A stretch of DNA of 64,000 nucleotides from Phymatolithon calcareum (Eukaryota; Rhodophyta; Florideophyceae; Hapalidiales), in NCBI GenBank assembly GCA_977006965.1, contig OZ345382.1, positions 248,001 through 312,000 of the forward strand, read 5' to 3'. Below the pieces are notes generated by a model. That model did not search any database. It was not told the DNA's origin and saw only the letters and a list, made by a program, of their open reading frames with translations. Each line of letters begins with the position of its first letter. The first letter of the stretch is position 1. This document shows, in pieces, positions 55,124-64,000 of the stretch. The position numbers were made by a program, and so were the translations under genes.

Positions 55124-55444
55124 GACGGATTCAAGTGACGATTGCACGTTTAAGTAGTGCTGCACCACAGAGTTCGCGATTGCGCGGGAAAGTCTTACGG
55201 CACTTTGGCTTCCTTGCGGCTCGTGTGCACCGCGCGACAGTTTCGCATGCTTTGTCGAAATTTCTCAGTGGTAGTTGGTGCCGTAGTTATCTTTTTGGCG
55301 GAAACTCCGGAGCTTACGACCAGATCAAGGCACAGCGAAGGCAACGTACTGCAATTTGGGAAACCAGACACTACGTTTGCGATGACCAAATGAGTATCCA
55401 AATGATTATTTTCCGTCAGAAATAGTCATTTGTTTACCCATTTG

Positions 55445-55950
55445 AGCAATTACTTCTTTGTTTGCCTGCCGATAGAGATGCCGCCAGCAAAGCTTCCACG
55501 AATCTTTTCAATTTAACCCAACCGGTAGACTTGCTCTAAGCCGGGATAACAAATGAATAAAACGTACTCGTACCTGGCCCGAGTGGGTACAATAGTCCCT
55601 CGGGTCCTATTGTACCCACTCGGGCCAGGTACGAGTACGTTTTATTCATTTGTTATCCCGGCTTACGGTACACATCTCCTTATTGAATTTTTGTGGAGGC
55701 ATACTATTGAAGATATAGTAGAGCGCTCCGGTGTTTCAGACAGATGCCTCTCAGCTGGCTCCAAGTCATCAGGACCTTCTTCTCTGTCGCTCCGCTAAAC
55801 ACGCCGTCCTCTCACAAATCGGACATAGAGATATCAAAGTTAGAGGGTGCTGCTACTCTCTTCGGCTTCCGTCGGGCTGGTTGGTTGGCTAAAAACGAAG
55901 GCATTGACAATTGCTTCCTGTTTTCATCGTCCTCATGCATACTTTCTAGT
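55445..55950. other. Intergenic with 129-nt hairpin
   Basis: Between the Harbinger element and the Sel1 gene 3' end. The hairpin at 55537-55665 is the only structure seen. Confidence 0.5.
55537..55665. repeat. 129-nt hairpin with 59-bp perfect arms
   Basis: Arms 55537-55595 and 55607-55665 are exact reverse complements (outer ends TAAGCCGGGATAAC / GTTATCCCGGCTTA) around an 11-nt loop. No coding capacity. Confidence 0.95.
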
Positions 55951-58032
55951 TCACACAGTTGACGCTAGTCGGAAAAGGCGCATTGCCTCTTCTAAGCATA
56001 TATCAACTCCTTCTCCTCTTTGATAGCTCAATCCTAGCAATATCTGTGCGTACTGATAGCCACTATCGGCGGCTTTTCGGAACATGCTCGTAGCCTCGTT
56101 CAAGTTCTTCTCCGTTCCCTCTCCATCACGAAGGCATAATCCAAGCTGCACTTGGCCAAACTCATGGCCATCGTCCGCGGCTAGGCGGAAAAGGGCAACA
56201 GCCTCTGTTGGGTTATACGTTTCCCCATGACGCTTGTATAGCCTTCCCAGCTCCACTCTTGCATAATTGTGTTTCTTATTAGCTGCCAGTCGCAACAATC
56301 GCTCCGCTTCACAGAGATCTTCATCAACACCCCACCCTTCCAAGTGTAGATACCCTAATTCTGACAGTCCGTACACATTTCCATTGGCAGCGGACAGCTG
56401 GTACAGGCGAATAGCCTCGACTTCATCTTGTTCCACTCCGCGTCCGTAGAAGTAACATCGCCCCAATTCAAACTGAGCATAAGAGTCATCCTCTTCCGCA
56501 CCTTTGCGGAAACAATTAGCGGCTTCACTGTAGTCTATCGGAACTCCAGCTCCATCTCGGTAGCAATACCCCAGTTGGCGGAATGCGTCTAAATTTCCGT
56601 GGTCAGCTGCTTCCCTAAACAGTCGCACGGCTTCAGATGCATTCGATTCAACCCCAATACCTTCAACATAACACGCGCCGAGTTCAACCTTCCCATTTGA
56701 ATCGTCTCTCGAAACGGAAAGCTGAAACAGTCGTACTGCTTCTTCCTCATCCTTCTCGACGACAAAGCCTTCTCGGTAGCAAATTCCTAGTGCGACTTGA
56801 CCAGCACTATTTTCTTCATCAGCAGACAGACGGATAAGTCGAATTGCCTCTTCATCATCCTTCTGAATACCTCTCCCAGATTTATAACACAACCCAAGAT
56901 TGACATATCCACCACTGTCCCCATCATCTGCAGCAATTCGAAAAAAACGAACGGCTTCTTCCTCATCCTTTTCCACCCCGATACCCCACAAGTAGTTATT
57001 ACCCATGCAATTTCTACCATCATTGCTTCCATTTTCCGCAGCCAAACGATAGAGACGATTTGCCATGCTGAGATCTCGCTCAACGCCCGTTCCTCTTTCG
57101 TACATTACGCCTAAATGTTTTCGACCCAGATCACTGCTGTGCTCCGAAGCCAGTCGGTAAAGTCGCACAGCCTCCTCAACATTCTGTTCTACTCCTTCGC
57201 CGAACTCATACGCCTGTCCCACTCGGACATGGGCATCCCAGTTACCACCTTCCATAGACAAACGATAGATGCGCAATGACTCTGATATGCTCTTCTCAAT
57301 TCCGGTACCACGTCGGTAGCACCGTGCAAGTTCATACAGCCCATTAACATTACCACAATCTGCAGGCATTCGAAATAAACGAGCAGCCTCCGTTTCGTCT
57401 TTCTCAACACCATGCCCTTCCAGGTAGCACTTTCCAAGCTGTACTTGAGCCTCGACATTGTTCCTGGCCATCCCTTCACGGAAAATCTGTACCGCTTTGC
57501 CCAGATTCTTTGCAACCCCTTTTCCAGTTCTGTAACATATGCCGAGTTGTACTCTCGCGTCGATGCAGCCGTCTTCTTCAGCTGAATGAAGGATCTGTAC
57601 TGCTTTCTCTGCATCTCTGTCCACACCACTGCCTTGGAGATAGCACTTTGCAAGGTCAATCTTTCCTCGAGTACTGCCGGCATCCACGGACAATTGAAGC
57701 AGTCGATACGCCTCCTTCTCGTTGTGCTCTACCCCGCTTCCATGGAGGAAGCAAGACCCTAGGAGCGCAAGGGCGTCGGCACATCCCGTGTCAGCGGCAA
57801 GTCGAAACATGTTCGCAGCTCGTTTTGCATCTTTTGGAACTCCGTCTCCGCGCTGATATCTGAGACCCTGCTCTACTCGCTCGTCTACGTGCTCGCCCGG
57901 TACAGGAGGGGCGCTTGAAAAATCTTTTGCATCAGCCATACTGGAGCTCTTTCCTCGGGGGGATCTGACGAGCGAGGATAGTTTGTCAAACAGTTTGTCA
58001 TCCTCAACCAGGGAATTCACATTCCCATGCAT
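55951..58032 (-). CDS. Sel1-like-repeat protein
   Basis: A 693-residue intronless protein. After an about 50-residue Ser-rich N terminus it consists of about 17-18 tandem 36-residue Sel1-like repeats with consensus A...LG.CY..G.GVEKD..EAVRLFR.AAD.G, e.g. AQFELGRCYFYGRGVEQDEVEAI. Such solenoids act as scaffolds (SEL1/HRD3 in ER-associated degradation, Skt5/Chs4, LRP2BP). Without a signal peptide or membrane segment here, a soluble scaffold is likely and the partner unknown. Repeats are strongly diverged from each other, so it is an old array. ATG 58032; a second ATG opens MADAKDFSS at residue 32. Confidence 0.9.
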   Translation of the reverse strand: MHGNVNSLVEDDKLFDKLSSLVRSPRGKSSSMADAKDFSSAPPVPGEHVDERVEQGLRYQRGDGVPKDAKRAANMFRLAADTGCADALALLGSCFLHGSGVEHNEKEAYRLLQLSVDAGSTRGKIDLAKCYLQGSGVDRDAEKAVQILHSAEEDGCIDARVQLGICYRTGKGVAKNLGKAVQIFREGMARNNVEAQVQLGKCYLEGHGVEKDETEAARLFRMPADCGNVNGLYELARCYRRGTGIEKSISESLRIYRLSMEGGNWDAHVRVGQAYEFGEGVEQNVEEAVRLYRLASEHSSDLGRKHLGVMYERGTGVERDLSMANRLYRLAAENGSNDGRNCMGNNYLWGIGVEKDEEEAVRFFRIAADDGDSGGYVNLGLCYKSGRGIQKDDEEAIRLIRLSADEENSAGQVALGICYREGFVVEKDEEEAVRLFQLSVSRDDSNGKVELGACYVEGIGVESNASEAVRLFREAADHGNLDAFRQLGYCYRDGAGVPIDYSEAANCFRKGAEEDDSYAQFELGRCYFYGRGVEQDEVEAIRLYQLSAANGNVYGLSELGYLHLEGWGVDEDLCEAERLLRLAANKKHNYARVELGRLYKRHGETYNPTEAVALFRLAADDGHEFGQVQLGLCLRDGEGTEKNLNEATSMFRKAADSGYQYAQILLGLSYQRGEGVDICLEEAMRLFRLASTV

Positions 58033-59225
58033 GCAGTGCAGATTTTACTCTGCAGGGTATAGCTGTAGGCTCACTCACGGCGAATGGATGACGAGCACTT
58101 GGCAAATGTGCTGTGAACGTCGAACACCTTCTCCTCGTTTGATGGCAACTGCGGGCCGCGGGAAGAGGGTGCAGTGCAGTATCGACCAGAGTCTGGCTGG
58201 TCTCCATCACGCTTGCACAGCCTTCCCAGCTACACATTGCCATCCGCATGCTTGGTTTTCGCAGCAGTCGATAGCACGATTCCGCTACGCTCCAACCCAT
58301 GTAAGAACATATATTCTTGTGTGTACTTGTTAGGTTTCTCACGGATGGTTTGTTCAAAGCTAATAGTGCCTGGGTATCGTTGTATAAACATAGCACAGAA
58401 GCAAAGCAAAGATGGCATCTTTCCCTTGTGTAGGCGTAACAAGCCCACAACCTCCATGCCATTTGGGTCTAAAGCAATGTCCTGGCAACAGGACTTGCCA
58501 CGTCGGACCTTCACGTGAATATCGTCTTGCCAAGCGGTAAGGCGAAATTGCAGCGTTCTGCGTTCTCGTCCATCTCGAACGAAGTTTTCCATGGAGCATA
58601 TGGTCAAGGGGCCTTGTATATGGGAGCTGAACGTACCTGGCAGACGACGCTGCGTCTTGTTCCACTTTAGTGCACCCAATCTGCAGTCAGGCTAAAGATT
58701 TGACGACCTTTCCTGAAGTCTCGCTCGACACCTATTTCTGTTTTAGGTGTTGCCTTCTAGGGCAATAAAAACCTCTCAAATTCCTGGCAGAGGGACATCT
58801 AAACAGGACACAATCACTAAGCGTACAGCGGATTCAATTTAGTCTATCGCACATACTCAAAATTTGAGTATGTGCGACAGACTAATTTATTGTACTTCGT
58901 TGTAGTTGTACGGTAAAGCGCGATTTTCTGCTGTGTGGGTTGTCCTGTTATCGTTTCCATGCCAAAGTTGAAGCAGGTATTATTAAAAACATAACACTTA
59001 ATGTTCCACTTTGTCAGCGCTCCTTTTGCAATTATGCGCATTACCCTGGTACGCTGAGTTCTCTTCGTCACGTTCAGTGCACGGGCCTACATCTCGAATT
59101 CCTGTGTTTTGCGCGTCCATTCTTGGAAATTTGAAAGATTTTTTTCTGGATTTCCATTTTTTCATTTTCAAACCATAAAATAAAATAAAATTTTATAATT
59201 TCAAAATTCAAGCCCCTCGGCGGCG
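58033..59225. other. Intergenic, upstream of Sel1 gene, with a hairpin
   Basis: Contains the hairpin at 58839-58885. A minus-strand frame at 58679-58230 (ENFVRDGRERRTLQFRLTAW) looks partly protein-like but lacks a credible start; not called. Confidence 0.4.
58839..58885. repeat. 47-nt hairpin, 22 of 23 pairs
   Basis: 23-nt arms (inner CGCACATACTCAAA) with one mismatch and a single centre base. Confidence 0.85.
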
Positions 59226-59226
59226 T

Positions 59227-59235
59227 ATAAATAGC
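59227..59235 (+). promoter_or_regulatory. TATA box
   Basis: TATAAATAG at about 59226-59234, flanked by GC-rich arms (CGGCG/CGCCG), about 45 bp before the ATG of the small gene at 59272. It is the clearest TATA box in the window. Confidence 0.5.
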
Positions 59236-59271
59236 CGCGCCGTCGTCGGGCTTCAGCTGGTTCCTCAGATC

Positions 59272-59584
59272 ATGTTGTCTAAATTGGCGTCTGCTCTCTT
59301 TCGAGTTAGCGAGCATACTCTGCAAGCCTCGTTGAAGTGCTCGTAAGATGAGCATAGCATCCTGCCCGTGAAATCAATGCTTCGCCTGCTGTGCGCCAGT
59401 TTGGCATCGATCTTCCAGGCCGGCCGTCTTTATTGCTGAACCTGCTCTATCCTTTGACTGTCCCCATTTGATTCTTGTCGGCATTGGCGTAGTCACTTCC
59501 CTACAAACTGGCTTTATTGGAATGCGGCTTCCGGTACTTGAGCAGAGTGAGGAATGGAATGCGGTTGAGGAGCCAACCTCTTGA
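59272..59584 (+). CDS. Small spliced gene, putative mitochondrial membrane protein
   Basis: Proposed join(59272..59342, 59419..59584), 78 residues. Exon 1 reads MLSKLASALFRVSEHTLQAS, a typical mitochondrial presequence (basic, hydroxylated, no acids early). A strong donor GTAAGATG follows; the acceptor CTTCCAG at 59412-59418 gives a 76-nt intron. Exon 2 reads PAVFIAEPALSFDCPHLILV and then a transmembrane-like GIGVVTSLQTGFIGM, ending in an acidic tail EEWNAVEEPTS. Neither exon is recognised from a family. An alternative acceptor at 59399 leads quickly to a stop. The TATA box 40 bp upstream supports a real transcription unit. It could be a small respiratory-chain or import subunit; that is inference only. 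Confidence 0.5.
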
Positions 59585-60292
59585 AAAAGATTCCGCGTGA
59601 AGAATGCTCTGGGTCGCCGCGGATTATGATGCGCTATTCTGCGGTATGTTCGAGCACACCTTCTCAAATCGCTCGTTGTCACTTGATTTGTTTCGATTTT
59701 CAGAGGATGTAAAACAACTGACTTCCCACTGAGTTCTTCATGAGGAGATAATCAAAACTCTAATTTTTTACTGATGAGTTTCGAATCCCATCTTGTCACA
59801 AGCATGATTGCTTCGTGTGGTACCTCGAGCTCTCTAACACAACCGTCTTCCTTTCTTGTAATTGCATTGAATCTATTGCACAGGCGAGTATCCCAACAGG
59901 CGGGAGTGTCCGATTTAAATGCACAGTAAATTCTGTTGATATTACCTTGACATCGCGGACTGAGTGTCTGCCGGGGAAAATTCTGAGGATACTTGCAAGC
60001 CTACATAGAAGCGAAATAAACAAACTATTTGCTCCAGTACATTTCTTTCTCAACGAGAACACTGTCCCATGTGTTTAGTGTTTTTGCCAACTCAGTTCCA
60101 TGCCTGGGCATTCAAACCCTGCATATCTGTCGCGGTTGCCCCAAGTGCAGAAGAAAGTTAGAGCGATGAGCAACGAAGGCATCAACGGTGTGTCGCTACA
60201 AGATGAATTGCGATGCGAGGAAAGGAATGCTCAACAATTTGTTCAATACTGTTTAATAGTATGCATATCTGCACATTTCGGCGCCTCTTTTC
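59585..60292. other. Intergenic, no supportable gene
   Basis: 3' flanks of the small gene (+) and coatomer gamma (-). A plus-strand frame at 59815-60078 has no recognisable protein. Confidence 0.45.
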
Positions 60293-63043
60293 CTACTCTG
60301 GCGACGCAATAGATGACGCTAGCAATTCGCTAACATTCGGGTCTTCGGCACGCACAACGAGGTCAAGAGCGACGAAATCTGTCGTAATAGCAAACTTGGC
60401 GTGCAGAAGCACCTGCACGCCAGGGATGAACACGCCGGTGAGAAGCAGGGTATGCGAGCTTGCCCGCTCGTTAACGACTCCAGTACCGTCGCAAGCTACC
60501 ATGCCGAGCAATTCGATCACCGCAGCAACCGCTGCTGGCACTGATTCCTGTTCCAGAGTGAAGGCGTCAGCCACCTCATTGTCTGGTCCAAGTGCCTCCC
60601 ACGCCGCCTTGAAGCTGGACGGCAGTTCTGCTGGCGGCGCCATCAAATGCGCGGAGCCGAGCACAAGCTCATCAAGCCCGTACTCGTCATCGAAGCCTTC
60701 CTCGTCCGGTTCGCCCGTTGCGGGGTCCACGTCCTTCACTATAAATTTGAGAGTACATCCAAGTGCTCCGAGCGGGTACTCCCCGTCCGCCGTGCGCTCA
60801 ATGGCGACAAAGGTACGCGCAGGTTCGCTGTACCTCAACACAGGAGCGGGCACCAGAGCCATGTCGCCCAGTCCGGAAGCACCTTGTGTGTCGACCACCA
60901 CTACGACGTTTTCCAGCTGGGTGTCCTCGATCGTATTGAGGCAGAGAAACTCAAGTATTACATGCTTGGTGTACAAATGTACAGTCACGCTGGCCGTGTA
61001 CTCCGTTTCCGCCTCGGTGAGCGCCTTTGGTGGGCACGAGCGGAACGGTCGCCCGAGCGCCTTAAACTGCTCCACCTTCATAACTTCAGAGGCGAGGTCG
61101 ACCGCCACAACCGGGGCGCTGCTCCTTGCCGACGGACCGCTGCGGGATCCACTCATCGCGCTCAGTGTAGAGGGCGACGTCACGGGGCCGCCGCCCATGG
61201 CGGCCTTGGAGACCGAATTGATGTCAAATGGAACATCTTTCTGATCCGAGTTGACATACCGCAGAAGTTCAGCTTCCAGATTGGCAATAGGACAGGGCAA
61301 CTGGAGCATGCGGTCAGTTGCTTCGACCTTTTCCGCAAGTTCCTCCTGGTCTTCCTCTATGATGCTGCCGACCTCGTCCTGGTCTACGTTGAATTTGTTC
61401 AAACCCAGAGAATTCATGAAAAACGTGGCACGGTCACGCACTTCATCGTCCGAGTCCATAAGCGACTGGCGGAGCAGGATCGCCACGGAACGGCGCAACG
61501 CAGGGGTTGCCTTCGCCCCGGCAAAGCGGGAGAGCGCGGCAACAGCGGCGGCCCGCACTGTTGCGTTTTCAAGAATTAGACGGTTATAAATATAGCGGAT
61601 GTACTTGCCTGGTTTGGGCATGGACGGACCTTCTTTGCCAAGGAGATGAAGGATCTGAGTCGAGAGCAGGGAATGCTCACAATCCTCAATAAATTCGCAC
61701 AAATGACCTAGACATGTTTCCTTGGATTCTGGAATCTTTTCCACCAGGCCCAAGAACGCATCCACAATCGCCTTTTTGTACGCAAACCCACCTTCATCCT
61801 TGAGACTGTCGCCAAGGAAGTTCATGAGCGCATCATACTTGTACGGGTACTTGATGCAAAGCGCATGAATAGCGTCGACGACCTTGACCTTAAACTCGTC
61901 GGCGATATCAGACAAAAATCCTTGGATTTGCCGGAGAAGACGTTCAATCGAGCTTTCGGAGCCGGTACGGAGCAGCGTAGTAATCGCGAGCGTGGCAATT
62001 GAGCGATTAGGGTCCGCAATGAGGACCTCCATATCAGCGTTACACGCAGTGACTGCGAGAGGATGAGAGGCCGCAATACGATTGAGCGTGCGAATGGCTG
62101 CAAAGCGGAGCGCCGGACGTTGTTGCACCAAAAAGCGCTGGAGAACAGCAACAGCAGGCTGAAGCTCCGCCGGAGCCACGCCAGGGAGATCTGCAATAGC
62201 ACGCGCCGCCTCATAGCTGACAATGTCAGCACGGTGTCTCAGACAGGCCTCCAGGAAGTCGAAGAACGGACGCGGGGTTGAGTCAGACGATGAACGAGGC
62301 TCCTCGGCGATGATGCGAGCGACGTATCTAATAAGCAGCACTAAGGCCATTGGGGAACGGACACCCTGGCGGGTCATACCCTGAACGAGCTTGGAAACTG
62401 CGAGACGATCGTGCTGCTTGATGAGATAGAGCAAAGCAAGCGCATGGTATTGCACCATAGGCGCGCGATGGTCGAGTGCCTGAGTGACCTCATTGACCCA
62501 GCGACGCACGGATTCGCCTTTCCCGTGCGCGATGAGTTGCTGCCCAGACACGAGGGCGGCTGATGCAACGACGGGATTACGATCAACGATCTCCTGTTTG
62601 AGATAACGTTCGATCTGCTGGACGATCTGAGCGTCTGTGATTGTGCAAAGTACGCGGGTGGCATTGGCTCGATACATGTCAACCTCGGAATTAATGTCCT
62701 TTGTCAGACAATTGGTGACGATAATGACCTCTTCCGCTGTGTGCGCGAGCTCCTTGATGGCAAGGTAGACGAGTCGACGGAGAACGGGTTCATTGGCCTG
62801 GAATAGTTTTGTGACTGAAAAGAAGACACCGGTGGCCTCGTCTGAAGACAGCACATCGCCCTGACCGACAATGTAGAGCAATCGAACGAGAACTTCCTCG
62901 CAGCGACGGGTGTTCAGCTGGCGGTCATTGAAGATGCGGCATTCTTGCAGGACGGCGCCCTTTTCCAGGCCCTCGAACGGAGAATAAATGCCGCCGTCCT
63001 CGTCCTTCATCTTCGCGCCGCCCGGCAGGCGCTCATCACCCAT
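60293..63043 (-). CDS. COPG: Coatomer subunit gamma (COPI)
   Basis: A 916-residue intronless gamma-COP, a large subunit of the COPI coat for Golgi-to-ER and intra-Golgi vesicles. The adaptin-like solenoid starts with SPFEGLEKGAVLQECRIFND and includes LFQANEPVLRRLVYLAIKEL, DMYRANATRVLCTITD, RSIATLAITTLLRTGSESSI and CLGHLCEFIEDCEHSLL. A linker with acidic (IIEEDQEE) and Ser-rich parts precedes the appendage domain (about 640-916), with a DTQGASGLGDMALVPAPVLR stretch and LGCTLKFIVKDVDPATGEP. ATG 63043; a second Met at residue 12 is possible. It is divergent from the gene at the right edge. Confidence 0.96.
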   Translation of the reverse strand: MGDERLPGGAKMKDEDGGIYSPFEGLEKGAVLQECRIFNDRQLNTRRCEEVLVRLLYIVGQGDVLSSDEATGVFFSVTKLFQANEPVLRRLVYLAIKELAHTAEEVIIVTNCLTKDINSEVDMYRANATRVLCTITDAQIVQQIERYLKQEIVDRNPVVASAALVSGQQLIAHGKGESVRRWVNEVTQALDHRAPMVQYHALALLYLIKQHDRLAVSKLVQGMTRQGVRSPMALVLLIRYVARIIAEEPRSSSDSTPRPFFDFLEACLRHRADIVSYEAARAIADLPGVAPAELQPAVAVLQRFLVQQRPALRFAAIRTLNRIAASHPLAVTACNADMEVLIADPNRSIATLAITTLLRTGSESSIERLLRQIQGFLSDIADEFKVKVVDAIHALCIKYPYKYDALMNFLGDSLKDEGGFAYKKAIVDAFLGLVEKIPESKETCLGHLCEFIEDCEHSLLSTQILHLLGKEGPSMPKPGKYIRYIYNRLILENATVRAAAVAALSRFAGAKATPALRRSVAILLRQSLMDSDDEVRDRATFFMNSLGLNKFNVDQDEVGSIIEEDQEELAEKVEATDRMLQLPCPIANLEAELLRYVNSDQKDVPFDINSVSKAAMGGGPVTSPSTLSAMSGSRSGPSARSSAPVVAVDLASEVMKVEQFKALGRPFRSCPPKALTEAETEYTASVTVHLYTKHVILEFLCLNTIEDTQLENVVVVVDTQGASGLGDMALVPAPVLRYSEPARTFVAIERTADGEYPLGALGCTLKFIVKDVDPATGEPDEEGFDDEYGLDELVLGSAHLMAPPAELPSSFKAAWEALGPDNEVADAFTLEQESVPAAVAAVIELLGMVACDGTGVVNERASSHTLLLTGVFIPGVQVLLHAKFAITTDFVALDLVVRAEDPNVSELLASSIASPE

Positions 63044-63770
63044 CTTGCGGAAAAGAACGCGCTGAACGAGATGACGCAGGCTAGTCTGGCGCTTCGGAAT
63101 GACGGCGTGAAAGTGAAACGATCAAGAGGATATTCGAGGAGGCGGCGATCCGGAAATGACTGATTGCCCTCCGATTCCAAGACATGCTGACAGCATGTAT
63201 TTGTTATACTATTAATTGTAAGTACAAAATGCAAATGGTAATTAGGAGTTGATGCATTGCTGCACTTTCAAAATCCACACAACTTTCAAACGGTTTAACT
63301 TTACAGAACCCTTCCCTGTCGGATTACGCTAGCGGGATTGAGAGACTACTGTATTTGGAAATTAAAATTCTACAGCTTAGCAGTGCCTACACCTCATATC
63401 TCTGGGTACTGTAAGTCCCAAAAGTAATAGCGTAAAAATAAAATATTTCCCAAGATATTTTTACAGTAATCCGCACAGTGCGTATACGTACATCGAGACT
63501 CCTTACAGTGTATTTAATGAATTGTAGATCATACTCTTAACTGCCTCATATGCCAGTCAGAACAAGCGGCACTGTATGTGCCTCGATGCGTTCCGATTCC
63601 CACGTTCGAGACGCAACTTGTTTTTTTCCAAGTCTGCCGCTTGGCTATCCGCCAAGTCGTGCTTGCTCAACGTCAGCACGCGTGCACTGGCACCTGCACA
63701 GTGTTGCGCACCTCGATTACGCAAGCCCGCCCGTCTCTTCTGACCGCCGTCGACGCTTTCCGCCGGCGCC
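63044..63770. promoter_or_regulatory. Divergent promoter region, coatomer gamma / right-edge gene
   Basis: AT-rich in its middle. TACTGTA or TACAGTA occurs at 63347, 63407 and 63462, the same motif seen in other promoter gaps. No TATA box of note. Confidence 0.45.
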
Positions 63771-64000
63771 ATGTCCTACGCGGACTACCGTACCGGAGGC
63801 GGTCGTCGTCCGGTCCCGCCCCCGCGCGATCCAGGGGCCTTTGATTCCTTCGCGGCCACGGGCTCCGGCACGATGCCGCCGCCACGTCGCGAACCTCCTG
63901 CCCCCGCCCGTCACACTCCGCCGAGCTCCGTTCCCAACGTGCAACCGCCCATGTCGAATGCATCCATGTTCACTTCCACTCGCGTCAACAATCCGTACGC
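63771..64000 (+). CDS. 5' end of a proline-rich protein, open at right edge
   Basis: From ATG 63771 (GCGCCATG context) the frame stays open to the window end, 76 codons: MSYADYRTGGGRRPVPPPRD, then a Pro/Arg-rich disordered segment, and NASMFTSTRVNNPY. The N-terminal disorder with an NPY-type motif would suit a trafficking protein such as a SCAMP, but that is a guess. High GC at third positions matches the coatomer and PI4K genes, supporting coding. Confidence 0.6.
   Translation, partial: MSYADYRTGGGRRPVPPPRDPGAFDSFAATGSGTMPPPRREPPAPARHTPPSSVPNVQPPMSNASMFTSTRVNNPY

Larger units (their letters stand above)
52451..55444. mobile_element. PIF/Harbinger DNA transposon with both ORFs intact
   Basis: Related inverted sequences near the ends read CAAATGGGCAAAAAAGTAG (52451) and, on the other strand from 55444, CAAATGGGTAAACAAATGAC. 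These are imperfect TIRs; no clear 3-bp duplication was found. Inside are a transposase (+) and a Myb/SANT-like protein (-), tail to tail, the standard two-gene set of this superfamily. Both frames are open, so the copy may be autonomous or recently active. Confidence 0.75.

Noticed and set aside
60213-61244. 343-codon plus-strand ORF, plus 310-codon ORF at 60647-61579
   Set aside because: Antisense of coatomer gamma in GC-rich coding DNA; Ser/Thr/Arg-rich without recognisable domains.
1-64000. Bacterial or organellar origin
   Set aside because: Spliceosomal introns, MAD2, COPI, HAT1 and nuclear transposon families require a eukaryotic nucleus.

Overview
The window is nuclear DNA of an intron-poor, compact-gene eukaryote. 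The genes are eukaryote-specific: PI4K-III-beta, a DHHC acyltransferase, HAT1, TSR3, two MAD2 paralogues, coatomer gamma and a GT61 glycosyltransferase. Where introns exist they are short, with ordinary GT..AG ends: five proposed here measure 103, 98, 108, 114 and 76 nt. Gene islands alternate with wide transposon-filled deserts. This architecture, together with an AA15-like copper oxygenase, fits a florideophyte red alga of the Chondrus type best. The assignment is inference from style, not from a marker gene, and other algae or algal-like protists are possible.

Layout. 1-2.9 kb: one minus-strand frame encoding a membrane protein, interrupted by two in-frame TAA codons and running off the left edge. 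3.4-5.1 kb: a membrane-protein ORF split by a 418-bp TA-flanked MITE, then dispersed repeats. 5.3-13.7 kb: a gene island with an SDR reductase (-), PI4K-beta (-), DHHC transferase (+, one intron) and HAT1 (+). 14.4-19 kb: transposon debris (a dead copy of a recurrent 'AFG-ALD' module and a dead RNase H retro-ORF) around a two-exon LURP-one-related gene. 19.8-24.9 kb: an LRR protein, TSR3 and MAD2 copy A. 25.7-34.2 kb: a dead GT61 copy, MAD2 copy B, a second LURP-one-related gene and a GT61 gene. 35-52 kb: a transposon nest holding non-LTR reverse transcriptases, an RNase H ORF with an inserted Tudor-like domain, and a Crypton-like tyrosine recombinase split by a piggyBac-like element. Inside this nest sits a secreted AA15-like LPMO with a homopolymer frameshift. 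52.4-55.4 kb: a PIF/Harbinger element with both transposase and Myb-like ORFs. 55.5-64 kb: a 129-nt hairpin, a Sel1-repeat protein, a small spliced gene behind a TATA box, coatomer gamma, and the start of a proline-rich gene running off the right edge.

How genes relate. The host genes serve general cell biology: Golgi phosphoinositide and COPI traffic, palmitoylation, histone acetylation, 18S rRNA modification and the spindle checkpoint. They do not form one pathway. The region's main story is local duplication: LOR, MAD2 and GT61 each occur twice within 19 kb, in opposite orientations, with one GT61 copy dead. This is overlaid by nested transposons. The most unusual observations are the RNase H fold carrying a nested Tudor-like domain in two diverged copies, the AFG-ALD module found at four transposon loci, the TAA-interrupted long frame, and a set of long near-perfect hairpins. 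All statements come from reading the sequence; no database search was run.
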